From Candidatus Gastranaerophilales bacterium (GTDB taxonomy: Bacteria > Cyanobacteriota > Vampirovibrionia > Gastranaerophilales > Gastranaerophilaceae), in NCBI GenBank assembly GCA_944324055.1, contig CALUUV010000010.1:1-32672 (forward strand): 32,672 nt of DNA, read 5' to 3'. Shown here piece by piece: positions 7,797 through 17,565 of this stretch. Numbering within the stretch: position 1 is the first letter of the stretch; each line of letters opens with the position of its first letter. Both the position numbers and the translations under genes were made by a program. Below the pieces are notes generated by a model, which saw only the letters and a program-made list of their open reading frames with translations, was not told where the DNA came from and did no database searches.

Positions 7797-9671
7797 CTAA
7801 TTGTTAGCGGAATTTTTTATAATATGTTCTAACAATGTTCCATCAAGATTTATATTCTTTTTCTTAGATAATATTTTCATTTTATATGTTAATTTATGGA
7901 TTGGAGATAATTTTTTTAACTCTTCAAAAGACTCATTACTAAATGGTTCTAATAATTTATCTTGCATAATTTGAGCATCTAAATAAGAAAGTTTCTTCAT
8001 ACTATCCCATTCTTGTTTATTTTCTTCTGATGATTTTGAAAGCATTGTAAAAGCATGAAGAAAAGCAAAATAATTAAATTTGAAATCATTTAACAACCAA
8101 TATAAATCTAAAAAGTTTTTTAATTTTTGAAGAATTATACTATTTCCGCAAGATGAAATAAAATAACTTGCCATATTTAATCCATCAAAATCTTTTTCTT
8201 CATCATTTTGAAGTACAAATAATTCTGATTCTTTAATGTATTGAGGAAGAGGTTCTGTCAGATAAACAGTTGCATCAATCCAACACCCCCCATATTCAAC
8301 TAAAAGATATGTTCTTAAAATATCAGAGAAATTTGCTTGACTAATAATTCCTTTATCTCTTTTTTCATAAATATAATCAGGAATATTTACATAATCTTTT
8401 ATATTATCTTTTGTTAAAATAACCCTTTCAATATCACCTTTATATTTATCAACACTAGCCATACAAGCTTTAACTATTTCAGGTGCATTTTCTAAACCGG
8501 TATCCCAATATTGCCAAATTTTATATATTTTTTCTTTTTTAGGAAGTTTAATATAATCTTTTTCTATTTGGTTTATGTATTTTGTTAAATACCATTTGCA
8601 AAAATCACCTTTTAAATGGCGTCTTATTTTACGATTAAATATAAATAATTCTAAAAATAATTTAACAATTGTGTTTAAAAATTGATAATATCTATTAATA
8701 AAAAATTTTAAAAACTCTGGTTGGAATTCAGAAACCAAATTATTTTGGATAATTGAATTATATGTACATATTTTATTAATACCACCAATACCTGAAGTAC
8801 CAACCGTTGTATTATTCATATTTAATTTCCACAAAGCACAATCTTGAACAGTTCTATCAAAAATTAATTTTAAATTAAATCCATTTTTATTAACTTTTGT
8901 TTTTGTGCCATTTTTAACGGCATGACCCCAAAACCAAATATCATCATTTGTTGGAATTATATTCATAAAAGTTTCTGAATCAAAAACTCCTTTATCTAAA
9001 GAATGTGGGGGAAATAATGTACCATATCCTGTCATAAATTCATTATAAAAAGCTGGTAAATATGTATTATTATATACATAACTTCTTGCATTCATTGAAT
9101 ATTTATTACAAAATCTTTTGATTAAAAAAGCTCTATTAGCATGAATATATTGAGGTTGTTTAAGGTATTCTTCATAAAGACTTTCAACAAAATTTTTTGG
9201 ATAAAAAATATCATCATCTGCAGTTATAATTATATCTTCAGGGAATTCTCTTAAAGATGGAATCAATTTTTTAAAAGATTTAATATCTTCGCACCACTTT
9301 ATAGTTAATCCAAACTCTTGTAATCTTGTTAAATTTTCCGGTAACTCTCTATTAGGGAACTGTGAATCTGCCAGCCACAAAACAACTTCATCAGGTTTTA
9401 ATGTTTGTTGTAATAAAGTTGAAATTGTTTTATATACAGTATTTATTCTACCTGGAAAAGTAGTTAAAGAAACAATAATTTTGGGGCTTCTCTTATCTAT
9501 TGTAACACCTAATTCATTGACTTCTTGAATATTTATTTCTATCTTGTGTCTTTTACAAAACTTTATACCAAATAACCGCATTACATAATGATCATCAATA
9601 TCTTGTATTGAAAAAAAAGACGATAAAGAACTTTTTAAATTTTGTATAATAGAAATTTTTTCATTAAACAT
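7797..9671 (-). CDS. Two-domain glycosyltransferase (GT-A type + capsular polysaccharide synthesis type)
   Basis: 624 residues from the ATG at 9671, chosen because longer frames run into the divergent XRE gene; no Shine-Dalgarno is visible. The N-terminal half (SPKIIVSLTTFPGRI to about residue 290) has a GT-A layout with a TADDDIFYP metal/sugar-nucleotide motif near 152. The C-terminal half from about 381 begins KIWQYWDTGLENAPEIV and contains FSDILRTYLLVEYGG followed by WIDAT near 463, the DXD-type signature of capsular polysaccharide synthesis (Caps_synth/OCH1-like) transferases. So two sugar-transfer sites sit on one chain, probably for a surface glycan. No other glycan genes flank it. Donor and acceptor cannot be read from the sequence. 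Confidence 0.8.
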   Translation of the reverse strand: MFNEKISIIQNLKSSLSSFFSIQDIDDHYVMRLFGIKFCKRHKIEINIQEVNELGVTIDKRSPKIIVSLTTFPGRINTVYKTISTLLQQTLKPDEVVLWLADSQFPNRELPENLTRLQEFGLTIKWCEDIKSFKKLIPSLREFPEDIIITADDDIFYPKNFVESLYEEYLKQPQYIHANRAFLIKRFCNKYSMNARSYVYNNTYLPAFYNEFMTGYGTLFPPHSLDKGVFDSETFMNIIPTNDDIWFWGHAVKNGTKTKVNKNGFNLKLIFDRTVQDCALWKLNMNNTTVGTSGIGGINKICTYNSIIQNNLVSEFQPEFLKFFINRYYQFLNTIVKLFLELFIFNRKIRRHLKGDFCKWYLTKYINQIEKDYIKLPKKEKIYKIWQYWDTGLENAPEIVKACMASVDKYKGDIERVILTKDNIKDYVNIPDYIYEKRDKGIISQANFSDILRTYLLVEYGGCWIDATVYLTEPLPQYIKESELFVLQNDEEKDFDGLNMASYFISSCGNSIILQKLKNFLDLYWLLNDFKFNYFAFLHAFTMLSKSSEENKQEWDSMKKLSYLDAQIMQDKLLEPFSNESFEELKKLSPIHKLTYKMKILSKKKNINLDGTLLEHIIKNSANN

Positions 9672-9759
9672 AGGATAATAATAACACAAAAAATAATAGC
9701 AAAATATACGGGCTATATGCCTGTTAAAATTGATAATAATATCCCTGATAATTATTTTT

Positions 9760-9972
9760 ATGATAAAAAAAGCACAAGAAACTGTTGGAAACAATATTAA
9801 ACGATATCGTACCGAAAAGAAATTGACACAAGAACAATTGAGTGAAATGTGTTCAATATCTTGTGATTATTTATCTGAAATAGAACGTGGCAAAAGACAT
9901 CCAAGTATGAAACGCCTTGATGTTATTGCAGAAGCTCTTAACATAGATTCTTACAAATTATTAATGCCTTAA
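9760..9972 (+). CDS. XRE-family helix-turn-helix regulator, small
   Basis: 70 residues from ATG 9760 ([10 protein letters not shown]); a TTG at 9730 would only add an unlikely hydrophobic lead. Almost the whole protein is one Cro/C1-type domain: [20 protein letters not shown], then [25 protein letters not shown]. There is no sensor domain. It is divergent from the glycosyltransferase gene, with starts 88 bp apart, so it may regulate that gene or itself. Its 3' end overlaps the convergent J-domain gene by 12 bp. Confidence 0.85.
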   Translation: MIKKAQETVGNNIKRYRTEKKLTQEQLSEMCSISCDYLSEIERGKRHPSMKRLDVIAEALNIDSYKLLMP

Positions 9973-10992
9973 ATCGTTTAATTTTTTATATAATTCTATT
10001 TCTTCATCAGATAAATCTTTAGGAATAACTATTTTAATTCTTGCTTTTAATTCCCCAAGACCTCCATTTTTATCAGGAAGACCTAATTTTTTCAATCTTA
10101 AAGATTGTCCGGAAGAAACTTTTGGAGGAATTTTTATATTAACTTTCCCGTGAGGAGTTGTAATTTCTTTTTGGCAGCCTAAAACTGCTTGAGAAGGAGT
10201 AATTTCAACATCTTTTATTAATGTTGAACCATCAATTTCATATTCAGAATCTTTAATGTGAAGAATTAAATACAAATCACCTTTTCTTCCATATGAATCA
10301 ATTTTTCCTTCACCTTTTAATCTTATTTTTTGTCCTTCAGAAACATTCTTAGGAAGTTTAACTTTAACAGATTTAACAGTATTTACAAAACCTGTTCCAG
10401 CACAATGAGAGCAAAAACCTCCATTAGGCGGACATTGAGTACATTTTTCCATATCATTGAATTTTACATTAATAGGATCAGAACTCATTAAATCTTTTAA
10501 TGAAACATTTAGAGATTTAGTTACATCAAGATTTTCAGAAGATTTAGCAGATTGTCTTGATTGTCTTTGAGTATTAGCACCACCAAAGTCAAACCCTGAA
10601 AAACCTCCTGTTGAACGAGCTTGTTGTCCAGACATAAAATCTCCGAATAGTGAAGAGAAGAAATCAGAGAAACCACCAGCACCACCAGTGAAATCAAAAC
10701 CTTGAGCTCCACCTTGATTAAAATTAAAATTAAATTGTTCAAATCCAGGAGGAGGTGTGTAATCTGCACCACCTTGCCAATTTGAACCAAGACTATCATA
10801 TCTTTGACGTTTTTGTTTATCGCCTAAAACTTCATAAGCTTCATTAATATCTTTAAATTTTTGTTCAGCTTCTTTTGTTTTATTAACATCAGGGTGATAT
10901 TTTCTTGCAAGTTTTCTAAATGCAGATTTTATTTCTTTTTCATCCGCATCTCGTTTTACACCCAATATTTCATAATAGTCTTTGTATTGCAT
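9961..10992 (-). CDS. DnaJ-like J-domain co-chaperone with a miniature zinc site
   Basis: 343 residues. A J-domain with HPD at 33-35 stimulates DnaK ATPase. A Gly/Phe-rich linker (about 72-140) follows, then two DnaJ C-terminal substrate-binding domains (about 155-335). Instead of the usual four CXXCXGXG motifs there are just four cysteines, C184-x2-C187-x6-C194-x2-C197, inserted in the first C-terminal domain. That is intermediate between DnaJ (two zinc sites) and CbpA (none). AGGAG sits about 10 bases before the ATG. No dnaK or grpE is nearby. Family call is firm; naming it dnaJ or cbpA is not. Confidence 0.9.
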   Translation of the reverse strand: MQYKDYYEILGVKRDADEKEIKSAFRKLARKYHPDVNKTKEAEQKFKDINEAYEVLGDKQKRQRYDSLGSNWQGGADYTPPPGFEQFNFNFNQGGAQGFDFTGGAGGFSDFFSSLFGDFMSGQQARSTGGFSGFDFGGANTQRQSRQSAKSSENLDVTKSLNVSLKDLMSSDPINVKFNDMEKCTQCPPNGGFCSHCAGTGFVNTVKSVKVKLPKNVSEGQKIRLKGEGKIDSYGRKGDLYLILHIKDSEYEIDGSTLIKDVEITPSQAVLGCQKEITTPHGKVNIKIPPKVSSGQSLRLKKLGLPDKNGGLGELKARIKIVIPKDLSDEEIELYKKLNDLRH

Positions 10993-11067
10993 ATTAATCT
11001 ATCTCCTATATTAATGATAATATAAATTTTATAAAAATAGATAGAATTAATATTTTTTTAATCATGT

Positions 11068-11098
11068 AAAAAGACCGGCTCTTATTGAACCGGTCTTT
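11068..11098 (-). terminator. Terminator hairpin, identical to the one at 12188
   Basis: AAAGACCGG and CCGGTCTTT form a perfect 9-bp stem around an 11-nt loop (CTCTTATTGAA). On the minus strand the stem is followed by T-rich sequence, 17 bp beyond the stop of the gene at 11116. Confidence 0.85.
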
Positions 11099-11115
11099 AA
11101 TTCTAAAAATTTTAA

Positions 11116-11460
11116 TTATGCCATACGATTAAACGCAGCCATTTGGTCAGCTTTACGTTTTTCATTATGGTTTAGTAAGCCATCAACAGAGGCACCAATA
11201 ACTAAACCGCTAACAATAGATTTAACAGTAGGAGCAATTGCTAATAATGCTGTTTTCGGATTTTTTGTAGTTACAGCTAAAAGAACTGCACTAGCAATAC
11301 CACCTAAAACACCTAAACCCACACCTACCTTTTTAGCAGCATTTGTATGGTAATATGGATTACCTTGCTTTGTCATACGAATATTTTTTGTCTCTTTGTT
11401 TTTTTGAGGTTTTACTGAACTTACGCCCATAACCGGAGTTTTACCAAATGATACTACCAT
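11116..11460 (-). CDS. Small hypothetical protein with C-terminal hydrophobic segments
   Basis: 114 residues from ATG 11460; a GTG six bases earlier is less likely, because TAGGTG then serves as a Shine-Dalgarno. The N-terminus is basic and begins MVVSFGKTPVMG; residues about 45-65 (VGVGLGVLGGIASAVLLAV) and 72-95 (ALLAIAPTVKSIVSGLVIGASVDG) are hydrophobic and glycine-rich, like a hairpin of two short membrane helices. The tail is charged. I do not recognise the family. It has its own hairpin terminator and is divergent from the cysteine-rich gene. Confidence 0.65.
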   Translation of the reverse strand: MVVSFGKTPVMGVSSVKPQKNKETKNIRMTKQGNPYYHTNAAKKVGVGLGVLGGIASAVLLAVTTKNPKTALLAIAPTVKSIVSGLVIGASVDGLLNHNEKRKADQMAAFNRMA

Positions 11461-11554
11461 ACACACCTACTTTCTTTTAATAACCTGTACAGTTGTTAGA
11501 AAAAATTTTTTTTGATTTTTTTGCTAATTTATTAAAATTTGTTTACAAAAAATA

Positions 11555-11583
11555 TGTACAAATTCAAATAAAAGTGATATATT
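11555..11583 (+). promoter_or_regulatory. Candidate promoter and operator of the cysteine-rich gene
   Basis: TGTACA, a 17-bp spacer and TATATT. An imperfect inverted repeat, AATTTGT (from about 11536) with ACAAATT (to about 11564), surrounds the -35 region and could be an operator. Confidence 0.4.
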
Positions 11584-11611
11584 ACATGACAAAAAGAAAG
11601 GAGAGTGAAAT

Positions 11612-12172
11612 ATGAAAAAACTCTTATTAACAGTTTTAGCATTATGTTTAATGTGTTCAGTTGTTGTAGCAAAACCTTGTAAAAAAGGATGTCCTGTTGC
11701 ACCTCAAACAACACAACAAACAGTAGTGGACAAATGTACTTGTCCTAATTGTGATTGTGACAAATGCGATTGTAAATGTACAAAGAAAGATTGTACATGT
11801 CCAGCTTGTGAAGCAGCAAAAAAACAATTAGAAAATTGCAAATGTCCTCAATGTACTACAAAAGAAGGCAAAAAAGAATGTACATGTCCTGATTGTGAAA
11901 AAGCTAAATCTCAATTAGAAAATTGTGATTGCCCTCAATGTGTAAAACCAACTTGCAATTGTCCAAATTGCCAATGTGACAAATGCAATTGTCAAACAGC
12001 AAAAGATTGTGCTTGCCCAGCTTGTGAAGCAGCAAAAAAACAATTAGAAAATTGCAAATGTCCTCAATGCACTACAAAAGAAGGCAAAAAAGATTGTACA
12101 TGTCCTGATTGCGAAAAAGCTAAATCTCAATTAGAAAATTGTGATTGCCCTCAATGTACACCTAAAAAATAA
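11612..12172 (+). CDS. Exported protein with 39 mature cysteines, duplicated
   Basis: 186 residues. A Sec signal peptide (MKKLLLTVLALCLMCSVVVA) with likely cleavage after A20 leaves a mature chain with 39 cysteines in about 166 residues, in CXC, CXXC and CPXC patterns. Residues 42-110 and 115-182 are an internal duplication; each half holds two sub-units of the form CxCPxCExAKxQLENCxCPQC. The DNA of the two halves is nearly identical at a 216-bp offset, so the duplication is recent. Lysine and glutamate balance the cysteines and there is no membrane anchor or lipobox. I infer a periplasmic or secreted metal-binding, metallothionein-like role; a disulfide-knotted structural or antimicrobial protein is possible. 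AAAGGAG stands about 8 bases before ATG. No known family is recognised. Confidence 0.85.
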   Translation: MKKLLLTVLALCLMCSVVVAKPCKKGCPVAPQTTQQTVVDKCTCPNCDCDKCDCKCTKKDCTCPACEAAKKQLENCKCPQCTTKEGKKECTCPDCEKAKSQLENCDCPQCVKPTCNCPNCQCDKCNCQTAKDCACPACEAAKKQLENCKCPQCTTKEGKKDCTCPDCEKAKSQLENCDCPQCTPKK

Positions 12173-12187
12173 TTTTTATTAATTAAT

Positions 12188-12221
12188 AAAAAGACCGGCT
12201 CTTATTGAACCGGTCTTTTTT
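12188..12221. terminator. Bidirectional terminator between convergent genes
   Basis: Same hairpin as at 11068 (AAAGACCGG, 11-nt loop, CCGGTCTTT), here flanked by A-run and T-run so that it can stop transcription from both the cysteine-rich gene (+) and ahcY (-). Confidence 0.9.
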
Positions 12222-12240
12222 ATTGAATAACTTGAAATAA

Positions 12241-13530
<1,290 letters not shown>

Positions 13531-13705
13531 CTAATCCTCTTTAATTGAGTAACATAAATAATTGTTATAATAACACTTTTATTTTATCATAATATTTTTT
13601 TTATTTACATAATTTGTAATAATTTTCATTATTCTTAACACTAATAGCAAAAAATTTTTTTATAGTTTTTCATGCAAATATAAAACAACTTAGGAGTATT
13701 TTAGA

Positions 13706-14968
13706 ATGAACCATTTACCCATAAATAATGTATCAATTAGTTATTCCCCATCTATATCAAATCCTAGACTAAATCCTAATAAACCTTATAAAATAAACAC
13801 ATCAAATATTGATGCAATTCAAAAAATTGGTAAAAAATATGATCCTGAAGAAGTACCAGCAAAAATGTTATTAAATTTATTAAAAAGCGGTATAACAGAT
13901 CAAAAACCAAATGAAAAATTATTTATAGGAAGAAGTCATGAAGATTGGGTAAAAATGTATAATATGGCTCATAAAAATGCAGTCATGCCAGTAGTCTATG
14001 ATGGTTTATCAAAAAATCCAGCAATAAAAATTCCAGAAGATGTAAAAGAAAACATGGAAATCAACAAAAAATATGCAAAAGATTATCATGGACAACAAGA
14101 ATGGATACTTAAAAAATTTACAGAAATGACATCAGAAAATGGAATTGATACAGTCCAAATGAAAGGAATCGGATTTTCAATGAATTATCCAAATCCAACA
14201 TCTAGATTTGGAGGGGATATAGATATATATAATTACAAACATGGAACAGATCCATCAAATCCTAAAAACAATATGTCTCTTTTCGTAGACAAATTAGCTC
14301 AAAAATATGGAATGGAATATGAAGATCACGGATATAAACATAGTCAATTAACTTATAAAACAATGCCTATAGAAAATCATAGAAATTTTTTAAATGTAGA
14401 ATCTTCTCCTATTGCTGCTAAAATGAATAAATATTTATATAAAGTATTCAAACCAGTAGAAGAGACACTACCACATGGTACAAAAATTTTAGTACCATCA
14501 AAAGAATTTAATACTGTATTTATCTCATTCCATGCAATGCAACATTTTGTAGGAGCAGGAATTAATTTTCATCATTTAGCAGATTGGGCAGTACATATAA
14601 ATAAACATGGACTAAAAGTTCCAGAAGAAGCAAAAGGAACAAAATTTGAAGAGTTTATGTATGCATTTACAAATTTAGCAAATAAACATTTAGGAACAAA
14701 TGTAAAAGTACCAGAAAATAAAAAATTAGAAGATGCTATATTCAACAAAATGTTACATCCAGATAGAACAGATACTGGTTTACCAAAACCAAACACAAAA
14801 AATCCGTTAAAAATACTTGCATATAAATGTAAGAGTATGGCTGAAAGAACAGCAAGAAGAAATGAATTTTGGGGAACAAAAGAAACATTAGCAGGAGCTA
14901 TGCTTAAATCATTTGTAGCTCACTTAAAAAAACCAAAAACATTTATTAACGTCTTTACAAAATTATAA
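13706..14968 (+). CDS. NTP_transf_5-type nucleotidyltransferase-fold protein
   Basis: 420 residues. The core resembles the uncharacterised nucleotidyltransferase family PF14907: MKGIGFSMNYPNPTSRFGGD followed by IDIYNY (about residues 150-175) matches the LKG...YP...R...DIDL pattern of a minimal nucleotidyltransferase active site, and FISFHAMQHFVGAGINFHHLADWA fits its helical C-terminal part. In other genomes this family often sits near surface polysaccharide genes; here it does not. The N-terminal 50 residues are Asn/Pro/Ser-rich and unlike the family. AGGAG is 9 bases before ATG. Its last bases overlap a convergent small gene. The substrate is unknown. Confidence 0.7.
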   Translation: MNHLPINNVSISYSPSISNPRLNPNKPYKINTSNIDAIQKIGKKYDPEEVPAKMLLNLLKSGITDQKPNEKLFIGRSHEDWVKMYNMAHKNAVMPVVYDGLSKNPAIKIPEDVKENMEINKKYAKDYHGQQEWILKKFTEMTSENGIDTVQMKGIGFSMNYPNPTSRFGGDIDIYNYKHGTDPSNPKNNMSLFVDKLAQKYGMEYEDHGYKHSQLTYKTMPIENHRNFLNVESSPIAAKMNKYLYKVFKPVEETLPHGTKILVPSKEFNTVFISFHAMQHFVGAGINFHHLADWAVHINKHGLKVPEEAKGTKFEEFMYAFTNLANKHLGTNVKVPENKKLEDAIFNKMLHPDRTDTGLPKPNTKNPLKILAYKCKSMAERTARRNEFWGTKETLAGAMLKSFVAHLKKPKTFINVFTKL

Positions 14969-15130
14969 TGATTCAAAAGCAGTATTAATAAAAATAGAAT
15001 CATTATTAATATCGACAATAGCCCATCTTAAAGGGATTATCATATATAAATTTTTCAGTTGAGATTCAATATACTCAACTGAAAAATCTCCTATATTTTT
15101 TATTTCAAAAATTTTAGATTGAATTTGCAT
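14963..15130 (-). CDS. 55-codon small protein coupled to glmS
   Basis: An open frame of 55 codons starts at ATG 15130, inside the glmS stop in a TAATG overlap typical of translational coupling, and ends TAA at 14963-14965. The product (MQIQSKIFEIKNIGDFSVEY at its start, LRWAIVDINNDSIFIN near its end) has a globular-looking alternation of charged and hydrophobic residues, no signal peptide and no cysteine. A 13-bp perfect inverted repeat lies inside it. It is convergent with the NTP_transf_5 gene and overlaps its end by 6 bp. No family is recognised; a chance frame cannot be excluded. Confidence 0.5.
   Translation of the reverse strand: MQIQSKIFEIKNIGDFSVEYIESQLKNLYMIIPLRWAIVDINNDSIFINTAFESL
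15051..15086. repeat. 13-bp perfect inverted repeat inside the small gene
   Basis: TTTTTCAGTTGAG (15051-15063) and CTCAACTGAAAAA (15074-15086) pair perfectly around a 10-nt loop. The polarity (T first, A last) is the reverse of an intrinsic terminator on either strand. Confidence 0.85.
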
Positions 15131-16974
15131 TATTCCACTGTAACTGATTTTGCAAGATTTCTAGGTTGGTCAACGTCTTTACCTAAGAATTCAGCAATAT
15201 AATAAGCTAATAATTGTAATGGAATGATAGCAATAATTGGTGATAAGTATTCATCAACATCAGGAATTCTAATGATATCTTCAAACAAATCATTTAATTT
15301 TTCATCATCAGAATTAGTTAAAGCAATCATTCTAGCATCTCTTGCTTTTGCTTCTTCACTGTTAGATAAAATTTTATCGTAAACCATACCCTTCATCATA
15401 ATAGATAATACTGGCATTGATTCATCTAACATAGCGATAGGACCATGTTTAAGTTCACCAGCTGGATATCCTGTTGCGTTAATATAACTAATTTCTTTTA
15501 ACTTTAACGCACCTTCTAAAGCTGTTGCATAATTCAAGCCACGAGCAACAAAAACAAAGTTTTTGAAATTAGCATATTTTTTAGCAATTTCTTGAATATT
15601 TTTCTTATGGTCTAAAATTTCTTCAGCTTTTTCAGGTAATGTTATTAATCCGTGTTTTAATCCCATAAGTTTGGCATTATCTAAAGATCCTTTAATTTCT
15701 GCAATATGTAATGCTAATAAATAGAATGAAATTAACTGTGCCATATAAGATTTAGTAGCAGCAACAGAAACTTCAATACCAGCATTAACAGGGATTAAAC
15801 TATTAGCTTCACGAGCCATAGTAGAATCTGGTCTATTAGTAATAATTAAAATATGAGAACCTTGTTTTTTAGATTGTTTAACTGCAGTAATAGTATCAGC
15901 TGTTTCACCTGATTGAGAAACCCCAATAACTAAAGTTTTATCATTAGTAGTAGTTTTTCTATAAATAAACTCACTAGAAGGTTCAACATCAACTGATATA
16001 CCGCAAAAATCTTCAAGAATATATTTACCAATCATAGCTGCGTGTAAAGATGTACCGCAAGCAACAATTTGAATTCTTTCAAGTTTTTTAATTGTATCTA
16101 AATCAAGTTTAACTTCATCAAGCTTAATAGGTTGATTATCAGAAACAACTTTACCTGATAAAAGATTTCTAATAATACTAGGTTGTTCATGAATTTCTTT
16201 AAGCATAAAATGTTTAAATCCCATTTTACTTAAAGAAACAGATTCCCAAGGTAGGGTTTCAATATGTGGTTGTAATTCAACACTGAAGCTATTTATTAAT
16301 TTCATAGAATCAGGAGTTAAAGTAACAATTTGATTATCATCTAAATAAACAGCTGTTTTAGTATAATCAATAATAGCAGGAACGTCAGATGCAACATAAT
16401 ATTCATTTTGTCCAATACCAACAAGTAAAGGAGCATTTCTTTTTGTTGCAACAATTGTGTTAGGAACATCTTGATGCATAACACAAATAGCATAAGCCCC
16501 ATTAATTTGTTTAGTTGCAATTCTAACTGCATCAGTTAAATTATTAACTTTACCATATTCTCTAGCAATTAAATGAGCTAAAGTTTCAGTATCAGTTTCA
16601 GAACGGAAAACACAACCATCATTTTTTAATTCTTCTCTTAATTCTTTGAAATTTTCAATAATACCGTTATGAACAATAACTAATTTTCCGCAAGTGCAAG
16701 AATGTGGATGAGCATTAATAGTATTAGGAGCACCGTGTGTAGCCCATCTAATATGTCCGATACCCATAGTAGAAGATTTTAAATGATCTTTTTTAGGTTC
16801 AACAAGATTTTTTAAATTTTGAAGTTTACCTTCTTCTTTATACATTTCAATCTTGTTATCAACACTAACTGCAATACCAGCTGAATCATATCCACGATAT
16901 TCTAATTTAGTTAATCCATTGAATAAAATATCAACAACTGATTTTTTACCTACATATCCAACAATTCCACACAT
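15130..16974 (-). CDS. glmS: Glutamine-fructose-6-phosphate aminotransferase (isomerizing)
   Basis: 614 residues from ATG 16974, chosen because removal of Met exposes the catalytic Cys of CGIVGYVG and because GGAGAG stands 8-9 bases upstream; an upstream extension of 14 residues is not credible. It makes glucosamine-6-phosphate for UDP-GlcNAc, the precursor of peptidoglycan and LPS. Visible: N-terminal glutaminase domain (HIRWATHGAPN, HNGIIEN), then two SIS domains (VACGTSLHA, GVSQSGETADTI, TKSYMAQL) and the C-terminal DVDQPRNLAKSVTVE. Length is normal. No glmS ribozyme or clear leader is seen in the 160 bp upstream. Its stop overlaps the start of a 55-codon gene. Confidence 0.97.
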   Translation of the reverse strand: MCGIVGYVGKKSVVDILFNGLTKLEYRGYDSAGIAVSVDNKIEMYKEEGKLQNLKNLVEPKKDHLKSSTMGIGHIRWATHGAPNTINAHPHSCTCGKLVIVHNGIIENFKELREELKNDGCVFRSETDTETLAHLIAREYGKVNNLTDAVRIATKQINGAYAICVMHQDVPNTIVATKRNAPLLVGIGQNEYYVASDVPAIIDYTKTAVYLDDNQIVTLTPDSMKLINSFSVELQPHIETLPWESVSLSKMGFKHFMLKEIHEQPSIIRNLLSGKVVSDNQPIKLDEVKLDLDTIKKLERIQIVACGTSLHAAMIGKYILEDFCGISVDVEPSSEFIYRKTTTNDKTLVIGVSQSGETADTITAVKQSKKQGSHILIITNRPDSTMAREANSLIPVNAGIEVSVAATKSYMAQLISFYLLALHIAEIKGSLDNAKLMGLKHGLITLPEKAEEILDHKKNIQEIAKKYANFKNFVFVARGLNYATALEGALKLKEISYINATGYPAGELKHGPIAMLDESMPVLSIMMKGMVYDKILSNSEEAKARDARMIALTNSDDEKLNDLFEDIIRIPDVDEYLSPIIAIIPLQLLAYYIAEFLGKDVDQPRNLAKSVTVE

Positions 16975-17136
16975 TATATAAATCTCTCCAATTAAAATTC
17001 TAGCTTTTAAAAACATACTACCATAAATTGATTAAAATTAAAGGGGGTTTATAAAAGTTTTATATTTTATTTACTAATAAATAATTCATCTAGTTAAATG
17101 TTTTCTTCTCTATATTGAAATATTAAATTAATAAGT

Positions 17137-17565
17137 ATGAAAAAAATACTAACTTTATTATTAATATTAACAATCGGACTTAGTTCATTTGCAGCAACTC
17201 AAAAGAAAAGCAAAGTTATATCTGATGAAGAATTAGCTTATATGAGTATAACAATTGATCATATAACCGAAAAAATTTATGGAGGAGCTTTTTTATCTCC
17301 AAAAGATACAATGGCATTAATAAGTGTAAAAATAAAATTAGATGATAATATGCTTGTTCAACCAGATAAAAAATATGCTCCACTATATTATAAATTAGGA
17401 AAAATATATCAAATGCGTGATAACAAAGATGAATCAATAGAATGTTATCAAGCGATAATAGAAAATTTTTCAGATACAGCATTAGCCCCAAAAGCAGCAG
17501 CAGCATTAAAACAAATGGGTATAAATGTAAAGTTACCTGAAAATATAAATGTTGAAGAAGAGTAA
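17137..17565 (+). CDS. Exported TPR-like small protein
   Basis: 142 residues. A signal peptide (MKKILTLLLILTIGLSSFAA) with likely cleavage after residue 20 is followed by a helical mature part. KYAPLYYKLGKIYQMRDNKDESIECYQAIIENF resembles one tetratricopeptide unit, and the next segment (ALAPKAAAALKQMGI) a partial second, as in periplasmic TPR adaptor proteins. There is no lipobox cysteine. No Shine-Dalgarno precedes ATG. It ends 3 bp before the first origin box, so its 3' end borders oriC. Function unknown. Confidence 0.7.
   Translation: MKKILTLLLILTIGLSSFAATQKKSKVISDEELAYMSITIDHITEKIYGGAFLSPKDTMALISVKIKLDDNMLVQPDKKYAPLYYKLGKIYQMRDNKDESIECYQAIIENFSDTALAPKAAAALKQMGINVKLPENINVEEE

Noticed and set aside
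9672-9794. Upstream extension of the glycosyltransferase
   Set aside because: It would overlap the divergent XRE gene start and codes a hydrophobic, low-complexity lead without family match.
15051-15086. Intrinsic terminator after glmS
   Set aside because: T-run is on the 5' side and A-run on the 3' side of the stem on both strands; no trailing T-tract.
16975-17136. glmS ribozyme or other riboswitch upstream of glmS
   Set aside because: The 162 bp are AT-rich without the G-rich conserved core I would expect.
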